Origin: Gammaproteobacteria bacterium
GTDB lineage: Bacteria; Pseudomonadota; Gammaproteobacteria; Granulosicoccales; Granulosicoccaceae
Direction of reading: 5' to 3'
Assembly (NCBI GenBank): GCA_002746645.1
Contig: PDPU01000002.1
Location: forward strand, 1-64,000
Length of the DNA stretch: 64,000 nucleotides
The notes under the pieces are model-generated. The model saw only the letters and a program-made list of their open reading frames with translations, was not told where the DNA came from and did no database searches. A program made the position numbers and the translations under genes. Shown piece by piece: positions 55,709 through 64,000 of this stretch (the stretch's first letter is position 1; every line of letters starts with the position of its first letter).

Positions 55709-56586
55709 TACCGGAAACCAACATCACTGCCTGGAGTCAGATCGCGCCATGGGCCGAACCGAGTCAGGTCGAGCAGGATCTCATCATCTCTCGCGCTCTG
55801 GTCGACATTTTCGACCACGATCTGCTCGGATCGGCGCTGCGCTTCCGGGGAGGCACCGCGCTCAACAAGATCATCTTCCCGAGACCCTTGCGCTATTCCG
55901 AGGACATCGACCTGGTGCGCACCGAGGCAGGATTGATCGGCCCTATCCTGGATGCCATGCGCGAGGTGCTTGAACCCTGGCTTGGGCAAGGCAGCTACGC
56001 ATCAAGCCAGGTCGCCCCGAAGCTGCGCTTTCGCGTCCCCGCCGAGGATGATCCAGACGCGCAGATCAGGCTTAAAATCGAGATCAACATCAGGGAAATT
56101 CAAGCCTTCGACACGCCCCAGACCGTTGACTACTACGTCGACAATCCCTGGTTCAGCGGTAACGCGAGAATAGCGACCTTTTCGGCCGAAGAGCTTATGG
56201 CCACCAAGTTGCGAGCGTTGCTTCAGAGGGACAAGGGGCGGGATCTCTTCGACCTTGATCATGCGCTGGGTACGTTACCTGATCTCGATATCGAACGCGT
56301 CGTCTCCCTGTTCGGGCGATATTTGGATGCGCAAGGCCAGACCATCGGGCGACCTGAAGCAGAGAAACGGATGCTCGCCAAATATGCCCGACCCAATCTG
56401 TTCAGTGACATTCGCGCCTTCCTCACACCGGATCTGGCGGACTCGTTGGATGAAGCAGTGGGACGCGCCGCTTTCATCAGGGTTTTCACGGAGATGATCG
56501 AGCGGATCCCCGGCCAGCGATGGGCCCGTACCGAGGAGGTATCCCGGAGTCTGGGACTCACCGAAATTGCCGGGAGATCACCATGA
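55705..56586 (+). CDS. abiEii: AbiEii nucleotidyltransferase toxin
   Basis: A 293-residue protein of the AbiEii family. The nucleotidyltransferase core has GG at residues 49-50 (FRGGTALNK) and the metal-binding D67-x-D69 (YSEDIDLV), followed by KIEINIRE with a third acidic position and the family motif LMATKLRALLQRDKGRDLFDL. Toxins of this group block growth of phage-infected cells by modifying RNA or nucleotides. The GTG start overlaps the abiEi stop by four bases (GTGA), giving tight coupling. The active site looks intact. The 285 bases after it, up to prfC, hold no recognised feature. Confidence 0.92.
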   Translation: MIPETNITAWSQIAPWAEPSQVEQDLIISRALVDIFDHDLLGSALRFRGGTALNKIIFPRPLRYSEDIDLVRTEAGLIGPILDAMREVLEPWLGQGSYASSQVAPKLRFRVPAEDDPDAQIRLKIEINIREIQAFDTPQTVDYYVDNPWFSGNARIATFSAEELMATKLRALLQRDKGRDLFDLDHALGTLPDLDIERVVSLFGRYLDAQGQTIGRPEAEKRMLAKYARPNLFSDIRAFLTPDLADSLDEAVGRAAFIRVFTEMIERIPGQRWARTEEVSRSLGLTEIAGRSP

Positions 56587-56871
56587 AAGGCTATCTGGCA
56601 GCACGGTTGGCAAGGCCCGGCCCGGAAATCTCACCCCACCATTGAAACAGACCCCGCTCCGAGCTGTTGTCTTGCAGATTATCCTGTGAACTGCACCGCT
56701 CATCGGGCGTAATGCACAGCTCTGCCGTGCCCATCGAACCGAACGCCGGTACGTCGACAACGGTGCAAGACCGCTCGCATCAACTGGCGTGCTGGCGGCT
56801 GCCACCGAGGTGGCCACAACCCCACTCCACCATGCGAAAATGCCGCATCCTCCCCGAGACACCCTGACCCG

Positions 56872-58467
56872 ATGTCCGACAAGCAGCTTCGCGAAGAGGT
56901 CGGCCGCCGGCGTACCTTCGCGATCATCTCCCACCCCGACGCCGGCAAGACCACGCTGACCGAGAAACTGCTTCTGTTCGGTGGCGCGATCCAGCTTGCC
57001 GGTACCGTCAAGGGCCGCAAGGCCGCGCGCCATGCCACCTCCGACTGGATGGCGATGGAGCAGGAGCGGGGCATCTCGGTGACCTCGTCGGTGATGCAGT
57101 TCCAGCACCACGAGCGCATCGTCAACCTGCTCGATACGCCGGGCCACGAGGACTTCTCCGAAGATACCTACCGCACGCTCACGGCCGTCGATTCCGCGCT
57201 CATGGTCATCGATGTGGCCAAGGGCGTCGAGGCGCGTACTGAAAAGCTCATGGACGTCTGTCGTCTGCGCACCACGCCGGTCATGACCTTCATCAACAAG
57301 CTCGATCGCGAAGGGCGCGATCCGCTCGAACTCATGGACGAGGTCGAGAGCATGCTGAAGATCCGCTGTGCACCCATCACCTGGCCGATCGGCATGGGCA
57401 AGCGTTTCAAGGGTGTGTATCACCTGCGCACGGGTGTCGTGCACTTCTACACGCCGAACCACGGCGGCAAGGTGCAGGAAGGCGAGGTCATCGACGACAT
57501 CGCCAGCCCTCGCCTCGACGAGATTCTCGGCGATCAGGCGGCCGAGCTGCGCGACGAACTCGAACTGGTGGAGGGTGCCTGCTACCCCTTCGAACTCGAC
57601 GAATATCTCGCGGGTGATCTCACGCCGGTCTACTTCGGTTCGGCCATCAACAACTTCGGCGTGCAGGAACTCCTCGACGATTTCGTCGAGTTCGCTCCGC
57701 CGCCGCAGCCGCGGAACACCACCGAGCGCGAGGTCCAGCCAATGGAGCCTGCCTTCACGGGCTTCGCCTTCAAGATCCAGGCGAACATGGACCCGCAGCA
57801 TCGTGACCGTGTTGCCTTCGTGCGCATCTGCTCGGGTTCCTTCCGCAAGGGCATGAAGGCACACCACGTACGCCTCGGCAAGGAGGTGCGCTTCAGCGAC
57901 GCGCTGACTTTCATGGCGGCCGATCGCGGCCAGGTGGACGAAGCCTGGAGCGGCGACATCATCGGCCTTCACAACCACGGCACCATTCGCATCGGCGATA
58001 CCTTCACGCTCGGGGAAGACTTCGCCTTCACGGGTATTCCCAACTTCGCGCCGGAGCTGTTCCGCCGTGCGGTACTGAAGGACCCTCTGAAAATGAAGGC
58101 CCTGCAGAAAGGTCTCTCGCAGCTCTGCGAGGAGGGTGCCACGCAGCTCTTCCGCCCGCTCGTCAACAACGACCTCATTCTCGGCGCCGTGGGTGTGCTG
58201 CAGTTCGAGGTGGTGGCGCAGCGCCTTCGTGACGAATACAAGGTAGAGTGTCAGTTCGAGGCCATCGGCGTGCAGCAGGCGCGCTGGATTCGCTGCGGTG
58301 ACGACAGAATGCTCGCCGACTTCAGGAAGAAGCACGACGGCAACCTCTCGCTTGATCATGCCGGGGAACTCGTCTACCTCGCGCCCACGCGCGTGAACCT
58401 GCAGATGGCCGAAGAGCGTTGGCCGGATGTCGAATTCCTGGCCACGCGCGAACAGGTGTTCAACTGA
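56872..58467 (+). CDS. prfC: peptide chain release factor 3
   Basis: A 531-residue translational GTPase. G1 is HPDAGKTT at residues 21-28, followed by [31 protein letters not shown] switch region ([22 protein letters not shown]), G3 DTPGHEDF and G4 NKLD. It recycles RF1/RF2 from the ribosome after termination. Length and motifs are normal. Its stop shares one base with the next start (TGATG), so the flavoprotein gene is co-translated. Confidence 0.97.
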   Translation: MSDKQLREEVGRRRTFAIISHPDAGKTTLTEKLLLFGGAIQLAGTVKGRKAARHATSDWMAMEQERGISVTSSVMQFQHHERIVNLLDTPGHEDFSEDTYRTLTAVDSALMVIDVAKGVEARTEKLMDVCRLRTTPVMTFINKLDREGRDPLELMDEVESMLKIRCAPITWPIGMGKRFKGVYHLRTGVVHFYTPNHGGKVQEGEVIDDIASPRLDEILGDQAAELRDELELVEGACYPFELDEYLAGDLTPVYFGSAINNFGVQELLDDFVEFAPPPQPRNTTEREVQPMEPAFTGFAFKIQANMDPQHRDRVAFVRICSGSFRKGMKAHHVRLGKEVRFSDALTFMAADRGQVDEAWSGDIIGLHNHGTIRIGDTFTLGEDFAFTGIPNFAPELFRRAVLKDPLKMKALQKGLSQLCEEGATQLFRPLVNNDLILGAVGVLQFEVVAQRLRDEYKVECQFEAIGVQQARWIRCGDDRMLADFRKKHDGNLSLDHAGELVYLAPTRVNLQMAEERWPDVEFLATREQVFN

Positions 58468-59573
58468 TGAGTGAGCCGGTCCCCGAATCCGATGCCGCCG
58501 AATCGGCACCCGCGGCTGCGAGCGAGAGCGCGGCGAGCGGCGGCGAGGTGGTCGATACCGACGTACTGATCATCGGCGCTGGCCCCATCGGTCTCTTTCA
58601 GGTGTTCGAACTCGGCCTGCAGGGCATCAGTGCGCACGTCGTCGATGCGCTGCCGGAGGCGGGTGGGCAGTGCGTGGAGCTGTACGCCGACAAGCCCATC
58701 TACGACATTCCGGGTATTGTCGAACTGACGGGGCGGGAGCTCATCGAGCGCCTGCTCGAACAGATCCGTCCCTTCGGCCCCGTGTTCCACTTCAACGAAA
58801 CCATCAAGGTACTCGAGAAGCGGGGCGAGCACGACTTTCGCCTTGTCGGTGCGAAGGGCGTCGAGTACCGGGCCAGGGCAGTCGTCATTGCCGCGGGTGC
58901 CGGATCCTTCACGCCGGTGAAGGTGCGTCTCGAGGGTATCGATCGGCACGAGGGTTCGCGGCTGCTGTACCGCGTCAGCAACCCGGAAGCACTTGCCGGC
59001 CAGCGTCTCGTCGTGCTGGGCGGCGGCGATGCCGCGCTCGACTGGGCGCTCCGGCTTGCACCCGAGGCCGCAAGTCTCACACTCCTGAACCGCAGTGATC
59101 GCTTTCGCGCCGCGCCTGCATCGATGGCGAAACTGCGCGAACTCGAGGAATCCGGCCGGGTGCGTATTCTGCTCGGCACCACCACGGGCTTCGGCGAGAG
59201 TGAGGGTGAACTCGATTCGCTGACCGTGCGCCATCGCGAGGGCGACACCGAGGAACGGCTCGAACTCGATCGGCTGCTCGTCTTCTTCGGCATGTCGCCG
59301 AAGCTCGGACCGCTCGAAAACTGGGGCATCGCACTCGACAGGAACCTCGTTGCCGTCGATGTCGCCACGTTCGAAACCTCGCTTGCCGGCGTGTACGCCG
59401 TGGGCGACATCATTACCTACCCCGGCAAGAAGAAGCTCATACTGAGTGGCTTTCACGAGACAGCGCTCGCCGCCTTCGCCATCAAGGAAGCCTTCGAGCC
59501 GGACCGGAAAATCCACCTTCAGTACACCACCACGAGCCCGCTCATGCATCGACGACTTGGCATTACAGATTGA
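58467..59573 (+). CDS. NAD(P)/FAD-dependent oxidoreductase, ferredoxin-NADP reductase-like
   Basis: A 368-residue protein with FAD-binding GAGPIG at residues 37-42, an NADPH-binding VVLGGGDAALDWAL, and the C-terminal VGDIITYPGKKKLILSGFHE typical of thioredoxin-reductase-like ferredoxin/flavodoxin-NADP reductases (YumC type). There is no CxxC redox pair, which argues against thioredoxin reductase. The first 28 residues are an Ala/Ser/Glu-rich extension. It would move electrons between NADPH and ferredoxin or flavodoxin in the cytoplasm. Confidence 0.88.
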   Translation: MSEPVPESDAAESAPAAASESAASGGEVVDTDVLIIGAGPIGLFQVFELGLQGISAHVVDALPEAGGQCVELYADKPIYDIPGIVELTGRELIERLLEQIRPFGPVFHFNETIKVLEKRGEHDFRLVGAKGVEYRARAVVIAAGAGSFTPVKVRLEGIDRHEGSRLLYRVSNPEALAGQRLVVLGGGDAALDWALRLAPEAASLTLLNRSDRFRAAPASMAKLRELEESGRVRILLGTTTGFGESEGELDSLTVRHREGDTEERLELDRLLVFFGMSPKLGPLENWGIALDRNLVAVDVATFETSLAGVYAVGDIITYPGKKKLILSGFHETALAAFAIKEAFEPDRKIHLQYTTTSPLMHRRLGITD

Positions 59574-59688
59574 TTCCAGGGAGCAGGGCTTGATCTGCAC
59601 GGCGAGGCAGTGCAGTATTCTCGGTGTTGGGAAATCAATACCGTCTGCAAGGACATTTCATCAGGACAAACGACAGGGACATTACATC

Positions 59689-60363
59689 ATGACAAAACGA
59701 CTTCTTGCCGCTGCTGTTGTGGCTGCCGGCGCTGTGCTCGCCAGCGGAACGGCTTCGGCCGAACTCTTCGGCCTGCAGCACGGTCGCTCCGCGAACCCCG
59801 CCAGCATGGACACCATGTCGGTTGAAGGTGGCATCACGCGCAGCAGCGATCTGTTCACCATCGGTGGCCGCTTCAACTACAAGCTCAATGACAACCTGAC
59901 GATCTACGGTGATCTGGGACACAGCGAGTACGATTACGGCTGGTACAGCGATGCCGACGGTTTCAGCATCGGCGGTGGTGTCTATTATTTCCTTGATAAT
60001 CAGCGCTTTACCGACTTCCTCGACATGGCCTTTCATGGCAGCCTGCACATGGCACAGCTGGAGGGGTCCCGCTACCGCTATTCTTCCTATTACTATCGCT
60101 CTGGCGACATGGACTACATGACAGCGGTTTTCGACATGCTCGTATCGCCCGTCGAACCGGTTCTCGACAACGGTTTTTCCTGGTACGCGAGTGCCGGTCT
60201 GGGCCATCTCAGGATGGATCCCGAGTGGGGGCCGAGCGACGACAGCATCGAACTCCTCGCATCCGGCGGCATCACCCTGCCACTCGGTCCGGGTGAACTC
60301 TTCGCCGGCGGCGAACTCTTCGACGAAGTGAATATCGGTGCAGGCTACCGCTACGGCTTCTGA
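59689..60363 (+). CDS. secreted barrel-like protein, paralogue 1
   Basis: A 224-residue protein with a signal peptide ending GTASA. The mature part starts ELFGLQHGRSANPASMDTMSVEGG and continues as alternating strands (FTIGGRFNYKLNDNLTIYGDL, FSIGGGVYYFL), ending GAGYRYGF, the aromatic end expected of an outer-membrane barrel. It has the same layout as the next gene. I chose ATG 59689 because the upstream frame is an antisense-like extension; an AGGGA site is nearby. The role is unknown. Confidence 0.75.
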   Translation: MTKRLLAAAVVAAGAVLASGTASAELFGLQHGRSANPASMDTMSVEGGITRSSDLFTIGGRFNYKLNDNLTIYGDLGHSEYDYGWYSDADGFSIGGGVYYFLDNQRFTDFLDMAFHGSLHMAQLEGSRYRYSSYYYRSGDMDYMTAVFDMLVSPVEPVLDNGFSWYASAGLGHLRMDPEWGPSDDSIELLASGGITLPLGPGELFAGGELFDEVNIGAGYRYGF

Positions 60364-60399
60364 TCGAAACCGTCCTCGGCACGTTTTCAACTGCTGAAA

Positions 60400-60426
60400 C
60401 AGAGGGCGCCCGTAGGGCGCCTTCTG
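60400..60426 (+). terminator. terminator-like hairpin between the paralogues
   Basis: CAGAGGGCGCCC and GGGCGCCTTCTG pair over 12 positions (one G-U) around a GTA loop, 37 bases past the first paralogue's stop. The following tract is not T-rich, so termination may be partial. It separates the two paralogues' expression. Confidence 0.65.
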
Positions 60427-60441
60427 CATGGCGAGATCCTC

Positions 60442-61092
60442 ATGCGCATGATGTCGACAAGTCCGTTACGTCGCCTCGCGCTTGCGATCACATTGCCGTT
60501 GTCACTGGCGATGGCAGAATCCGCCAACGCCGAGTTCTTCGGTTTCCTGCACGGGCGCTCGGCCTATCCGGCGAACAATGCGGCGGTCTCGGTCGAGGCC
60601 GGTACGCTTCTCGGCAGCGATTACCAGCGTGGCGGCCTGCGCCTGAACACGCGTCTCGGTTCTGTCTTCACGCTCTACGCGGATCTCGACGCCGGCGACA
60701 TCGGCAATGCCGATGGAGCAGGGTTCGGTGCGGGCTTCTACCTCTTTCTGCCGCGCCAGCCGCTCGTCGATCTCGTCGATCTTTCGCTCCGTGGCAGCGT
60801 GCATGCCGCCACCCTCGATGCCGAGGGCGTCGATGTCGACTATCTTTCGGTCGCCGCCGATGCGCTCGTGAGTGGCGTGGAACCCATGCTCGAGAACGGC
60901 TTCAACTGGTATGCGAGCGCCGGCCTGGCGACCATCTCGAAGGATGTCGACGAGGTCGGTTCGGATGATGAGATCGAAGCCCTGCTTTCGGGCGGCGTGT
61001 ACCTGCCATTCGGCCCCGGCGATGTCTATTGTGGCCTCGAGTACCTCGATGGCACGGCCTTCGGTGCGGGCTACCGTTTCGCCATTCGCTGA
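60442..61092 (+). CDS. secreted barrel-like protein, paralogue 2
   Basis: A 216-residue protein with a signal peptide ending ESANA. The mature part starts EFFGFLHGRSAYPANNAAVSVEAG and matches paralogue 1 throughout: GFGAGFYLFLPRQPLVDLVDLSLRGS, VEPMLENGFNWYASAGL, LSGGVYLPFGPGDVY, ending FGAGYRFAIR. It is a tandem duplicate that has diverged. The final aromatic is followed by Ala-Ile-Arg, less typical of barrel ends. The function is unknown. Confidence 0.75.
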   Translation: MRMMSTSPLRRLALAITLPLSLAMAESANAEFFGFLHGRSAYPANNAAVSVEAGTLLGSDYQRGGLRLNTRLGSVFTLYADLDAGDIGNADGAGFGAGFYLFLPRQPLVDLVDLSLRGSVHAATLDAEGVDVDYLSVAADALVSGVEPMLENGFNWYASAGLATISKDVDEVGSDDEIEALLSGGVYLPFGPGDVYCGLEYLDGTAFGAGYRFAIR

Positions 61093-61190
61093 CGGAAATT
61101 CAGTCTGAACCGAGTTCCGTGCTCGGGTAAACTGGCCGTCCTGCCGCCCGGATAAGGTGGCCAGCAAGAACAGCCTGAGAGGATCATCGA

Positions 61191-62792
61191 TTGCAGTTGC
61201 CGTCGCCGGTCGGCGCACCCGATCAGACACCCCTGGTGGCGCTCAGGGGAATCAGCAAACGCTTTCCCGGCGTCGTTGCCAACGATGCCATTGACCTTGC
61301 GCTTTTTCCGGGGCGCGTGCATGCGCTTCTGGGCGAGAACGGTGCCGGCAAGAGCACGCTGGTAAAGATGCTCTACGGGTTGCTGACGCCGGATGCCGGC
61401 AGTATCGCCTGGCGCGGGCAGCCGGTCGACATTGCCAGTCCGGCCATGGCGCGCGAGCTGGGCATCGCCATGGTATTCCAGCACTTCTCCCTGTTCGAGT
61501 CGCTGACCGTACTCGAGAACATCGCGCTCGGCATGGGGTTCGATACCGATGCGGCGCTCGCCGCGCGCATCGTGGAGGTGTCGATGCGGTACGGGCTGCC
61601 GCTCGATCCGGCGAGGCCTGTGCACACGCTCTCGGTGGGTGCACGCCAGCGCATCGAGATCGTTCGCTGCCTGCTGCAGGAACCCGCGTTGCTGGTCATG
61701 GACGAGCCTACGTCGGTGCTCACGCCGCAGGAGGTGGACGATCTCTTCGCCACGCTCGAGCGTCTCGCGGGCGAGGGCATGGCCATTCTCTACATCAGCC
61801 ACAAGCTCGAGGAGATTCGTCGGCTCTGTCAGGAAGCGACGATCCTGCGTGCGGGACGCAAGGTGGCCGAGACCGATCCACGCGAGGAAAGCGCGGCAAG
61901 CCTGGCCGCACTCATGATGGGCGGCGGTGAACTCGAACGGCCGCGCATCGCGCACATTGCCGCAAGCAAGCGCCTGCTGGAACTGAACGGACTCGATCTG
62001 CCCGCAGCAGATCCCACCGACATCCCTCTGACCGGCATCTCGCTGCGCGCACATGCCGGTGAGATCATCGGCATCGCGGGTGTTGCGGGAAATGGTCAGG
62101 ACGAGCTTCTCGCCGTATTGTCCGGCGAACGTCTGGTGACGAAAGGCGACAGCATCCGCTTTCATGGCCGTGCCATCGGCAGGCTCGGTGTTGCGTTGCG
62201 ACGCCGGCGGGGGCTTGCCTGTGTGCCCGAGGAACGACTCGGTCATGCTGCGGTACCGGGCATGACACTGGCCGAAAACACCCTGGTAACGGCGCGCGAG
62301 CGCATGGGTCTCGTCACGCAGGGGCTGCGACGCGCAGCGCGGGCGCGGGCCTTTGCCACGCGCATCATCGATGACTTTCAGGTGGCCTGCCGCGGGCCGG
62401 ATACGCTGGCTTCGAGTCTCTCGGGCGGCAATCTGCAGAAGTTCATCGTCGGGCGCGAGATTCTGCAGAAACCCGATGTGCTCGTCATTTCGCAACCCAC
62501 CTGGGGTGTCGACGCCGGCGCTGCCGTCGCGATTCACAAGGCGCTGCGGTTGCTCGCGCGCGAAGGTTCGGCGGTGGTGCTCATCTCGCAGGATCTCGAC
62601 GAACTGTTCCTCGTCTGCGACCGTATCGGCGCGCTCTGTGCGGGCAGGCTCTCGGCCTTCCACCCGCGCGATCTGCTCGATCAGCAGGCGGTGGGCATAC
62701 TCATGGGGGGTGGTCAACTGGCCGCCGCCAACGCCGGCGGTGTACTGCAGGCTCAGCCAGATGCCGATGGCGCCTCCGGAGCGGCATCATGA
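61191..62792 (+). CDS. ABC transporter ATP-binding protein, nucleoside/simple-sugar (BMP-linked) type
   Basis: A 533-residue protein with two fused nucleotide-binding domains. The first has GENGAGKST, signature LSVGARQRIEIVRCLL and Walker B VMDEPTSVL. The second has a degenerate Walker A (GVAGNGQDE), signature LSGGNLQKFIVGREI and VISQPTWGVD. This is the RbsA-like plan used by BMP-family purine nucleoside importers. The likely start is TTG 61191, about 7 bases after GAGAGGA. It is the first gene of an operon running off the right edge. Confidence 0.88.
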   Translation: MQLPSPVGAPDQTPLVALRGISKRFPGVVANDAIDLALFPGRVHALLGENGAGKSTLVKMLYGLLTPDAGSIAWRGQPVDIASPAMARELGIAMVFQHFSLFESLTVLENIALGMGFDTDAALAARIVEVSMRYGLPLDPARPVHTLSVGARQRIEIVRCLLQEPALLVMDEPTSVLTPQEVDDLFATLERLAGEGMAILYISHKLEEIRRLCQEATILRAGRKVAETDPREESAASLAALMMGGGELERPRIAHIAASKRLLELNGLDLPAADPTDIPLTGISLRAHAGEIIGIAGVAGNGQDELLAVLSGERLVTKGDSIRFHGRAIGRLGVALRRRRGLACVPEERLGHAAVPGMTLAENTLVTARERMGLVTQGLRRAARARAFATRIIDDFQVACRGPDTLASSLSGGNLQKFIVGREILQKPDVLVISQPTWGVDAGAAVAIHKALRLLAREGSAVVLISQDLDELFLVCDRIGALCAGRLSAFHPRDLLDQQAVGILMGGGQLAAANAGGVLQAQPDADGASGAAS

Positions 62793-63946
62793 TCCGGCTC
62801 GAGCACCGGCCGCGACCGTCACGCGTCATGCAATGGCTGGCCCCGCTGATCGCGCTGGCACTGACGCTGCTGCTGGGTGCGCTGATGTTCCTGCTGCTCG
62901 GCGTGCCCGTGGGCAAGGCCTTTCACGCCTTCTTCGTCGAGCCGGTGTCGAGTCAGTACGGCCTTGCCGAACTGGCCGTGAAGGCCGGGCCACTCGTGAT
63001 GATGGGTGTCGCACTCTCTCTCGGCTTTCGTGCGGGTGTCTGGAACATCGGTGCCGAAGGGCAGTTCGTCCTGGGCGCCATCACGGGTGGCTCGCTGGCA
63101 CTGCTGCTGAATGAGGTCGACAACGCCTGGCTGATGCCGCTGATGATGCTTGCCGGCGTTCTCGGCGGCATGCTGTGGGCAGCGATTCCGGCGTTCCTGC
63201 GCACTACCTTCAACGCCAACGAGATTCTCACGAGCCTCATGCTCAGCTACGTGGCCGCGCTGTTCCTCTCCTACCTGGTATCCGGGCCGCTCAAGGATCC
63301 GATGGGCTTCAGCTTTCCGCAGTCGGCATCGTTCCATGACGCGGCCATGCTCGCGCCCGTGCTCTCGGGCACTCGACTGACCATCGCCTGGCCGCTGGCG
63401 CTGCTGGTGGTGCTGGTCGGCTGGGTGCTGCTCTCGCGCACGCTGCTCGGCTTCGCGCTTCGCGTGAACGGTGAAGCACCGCGCGCGGCGCGTTACGCGG
63501 GTTTCAGCGAATCACACATCATCTGGTTTGCCCTCCTGTTCGGCGGTGGCGTAGCGGGCCTTGCGGGGCTTCTCGAAGTCGCTGGCCCGATCGGGCAGCT
63601 GCAGCCGAACGTCTCTCCAGGCTATGGCTTCACCGCCATCATCGTTGCCTTTCTCGGGCGCCTCCATCCCGTGGGCGTGTTGTTCGCGGGCCTCGTGCTC
63701 GCGCTGTTCTACCTTGGTGGCGAATCGGCGCAGATCACGATGCAGTTGCCGCTGGCGGTGGCGGGGGTCTTCCAGGGGTTGCTGCTGTTCATGCTGCTGG
63801 CGACCGATGTGCTGATTCATTTCCGCATCGTGTCATCGCGGCGCGCGCTCGAGAAGTTTCGGGATGCTGCCGAACAGCAAGAGAGAACGGTGGCGGAACA
63901 TCCACGCGCGCCATTCACGGGGGAGAGTGGGGAGAGTCAGTCATGA
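62789..63946 (+). CDS. ABC transporter permease, nucleoside/simple-sugar type
   Basis: A 385-residue membrane protein of the branched-chain/BMP permease family, with GVALSLGFRAGVWNIGAEGQFVLGAI, AFLRTTFNANEILTSLMLSYVA, GFALRVNGEAPRAARYAGF and GYGFTAIIVAFLGRLHPVG. Its ATG overlaps the ATPase stop (ATGA). It forms a heterodimer with the next permease. Confidence 0.92.
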   Translation: MIRLEHRPRPSRVMQWLAPLIALALTLLLGALMFLLLGVPVGKAFHAFFVEPVSSQYGLAELAVKAGPLVMMGVALSLGFRAGVWNIGAEGQFVLGAITGGSLALLLNEVDNAWLMPLMMLAGVLGGMLWAAIPAFLRTTFNANEILTSLMLSYVAALFLSYLVSGPLKDPMGFSFPQSASFHDAAMLAPVLSGTRLTIAWPLALLVVLVGWVLLSRTLLGFALRVNGEAPRAARYAGFSESHIIWFALLFGGGVAGLAGLLEVAGPIGQLQPNVSPGYGFTAIIVAFLGRLHPVGVLFAGLVLALFYLGGESAQITMQLPLAVAGVFQGLLLFMLLATDVLIHFRIVSSRRALEKFRDAAEQQERTVAEHPRAPFTGESGESQS

Positions 63947-64000
63947 GCACGGAGTTTCTTCTCGCCACGCTGCTGACCGTCATCACGGCGGCAACGCCGC
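63943..64000 (+). CDS. second ABC transporter permease, partial at window edge
   Basis: An ATG at 63943 overlaps the preceding permease stop (ATGA) and opens MSTEFLLATLLTVITAATP, the normal start of the partner permease in BMP-type systems. Only 19 codons are in the window. Confidence 0.8.
   Translation, partial: MSTEFLLATLLTVITAATP

Noticed and set aside
56578..58509. A 643-codon open frame on the minus strand opposite prfC
   Set aside because: It mirrors the prfC reading frame and is rich in His, Arg and Glu without family motifs; a GC-driven shadow.

Overview
The window reads as chromosomal DNA of a GC-rich gammaproteobacterium, probably an aquatic heterotroph. The lineage call rests on the gene set: YgfF-type reductase, ppsA with ppsR, tex, truC, prfC, a GlyGly-CTERM (rhombosortase) substrate and an E. 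coli-like type I-E CRISPR-Cas locus. The genus cannot be read from the sequence. No rRNA or tRNA gene was recognised.

Layout. 1-3.4 kb: a two-gene CBASS anti-phage operon (patatin phospholipase CapV plus CD-NTase) lying between two degraded IS30 copies in the same orientation. 3.7-4.4 kb: an SDR reductase. 4.6-11.5 kb: a Fur-box-controlled, translationally coupled heme uptake operon (TonB-dependent receptor, HmuY-like lipoprotein, HmuT, HmuU, HmuV, ABM-domain monooxygenase). 11.7-15 kb: an outer-membrane barrel protein and a SulP anion transporter. 15-19 kb: a frameshifted lipoprotein gene, a DUF6502 gene with a possible helix-turn-helix, a shared palindromic control region, and a repeat-rich surface protein with a GlyGly-CTERM tail. 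19.3-26.6 kb: a TAXI-type TRAP transporter and a sugar ABC transporter, both leftward. 26.8-30.4 kb: csaA and ppsR, divergent from ppsA. 30.4-35.3 kb: truC, an MFS transporter and an amino-acid ABC transporter without its ATPase. 35.6-44.1 kb: a J-domain-like protein, a hypothetical gene, tex, an FAD oxidoreductase with a repeat-eroded 3' end, a large lipoprotein and cobU. 44.4-54.2 kb: cas3-casABCDE-cas1-cas2 and a 19-repeat CRISPR array. 54.9-56.6 kb: an AbiE toxin-antitoxin pair. 56.9-64 kb: prfC, a ferredoxin-NADP reductase-like flavoprotein, two paralogous barrel-like proteins and the start of a BMP-type nucleoside/sugar ABC transporter.

Three defence systems with different logic share the window: cyclic-nucleotide signalling (CBASS), adaptive interference (CRISPR I-E) and abortive infection (AbiE). 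All are known families, so none is a new system in itself. The least explained items are the palindromic operators beside DUF6502, the J-domain-like protein, the overlapping palindromes upstream of the 12.9 kb barrel gene, the gene-poor stretch after the CRISPR array, and a recurring strong hairpin placed directly after each of three solute-binding-protein genes.
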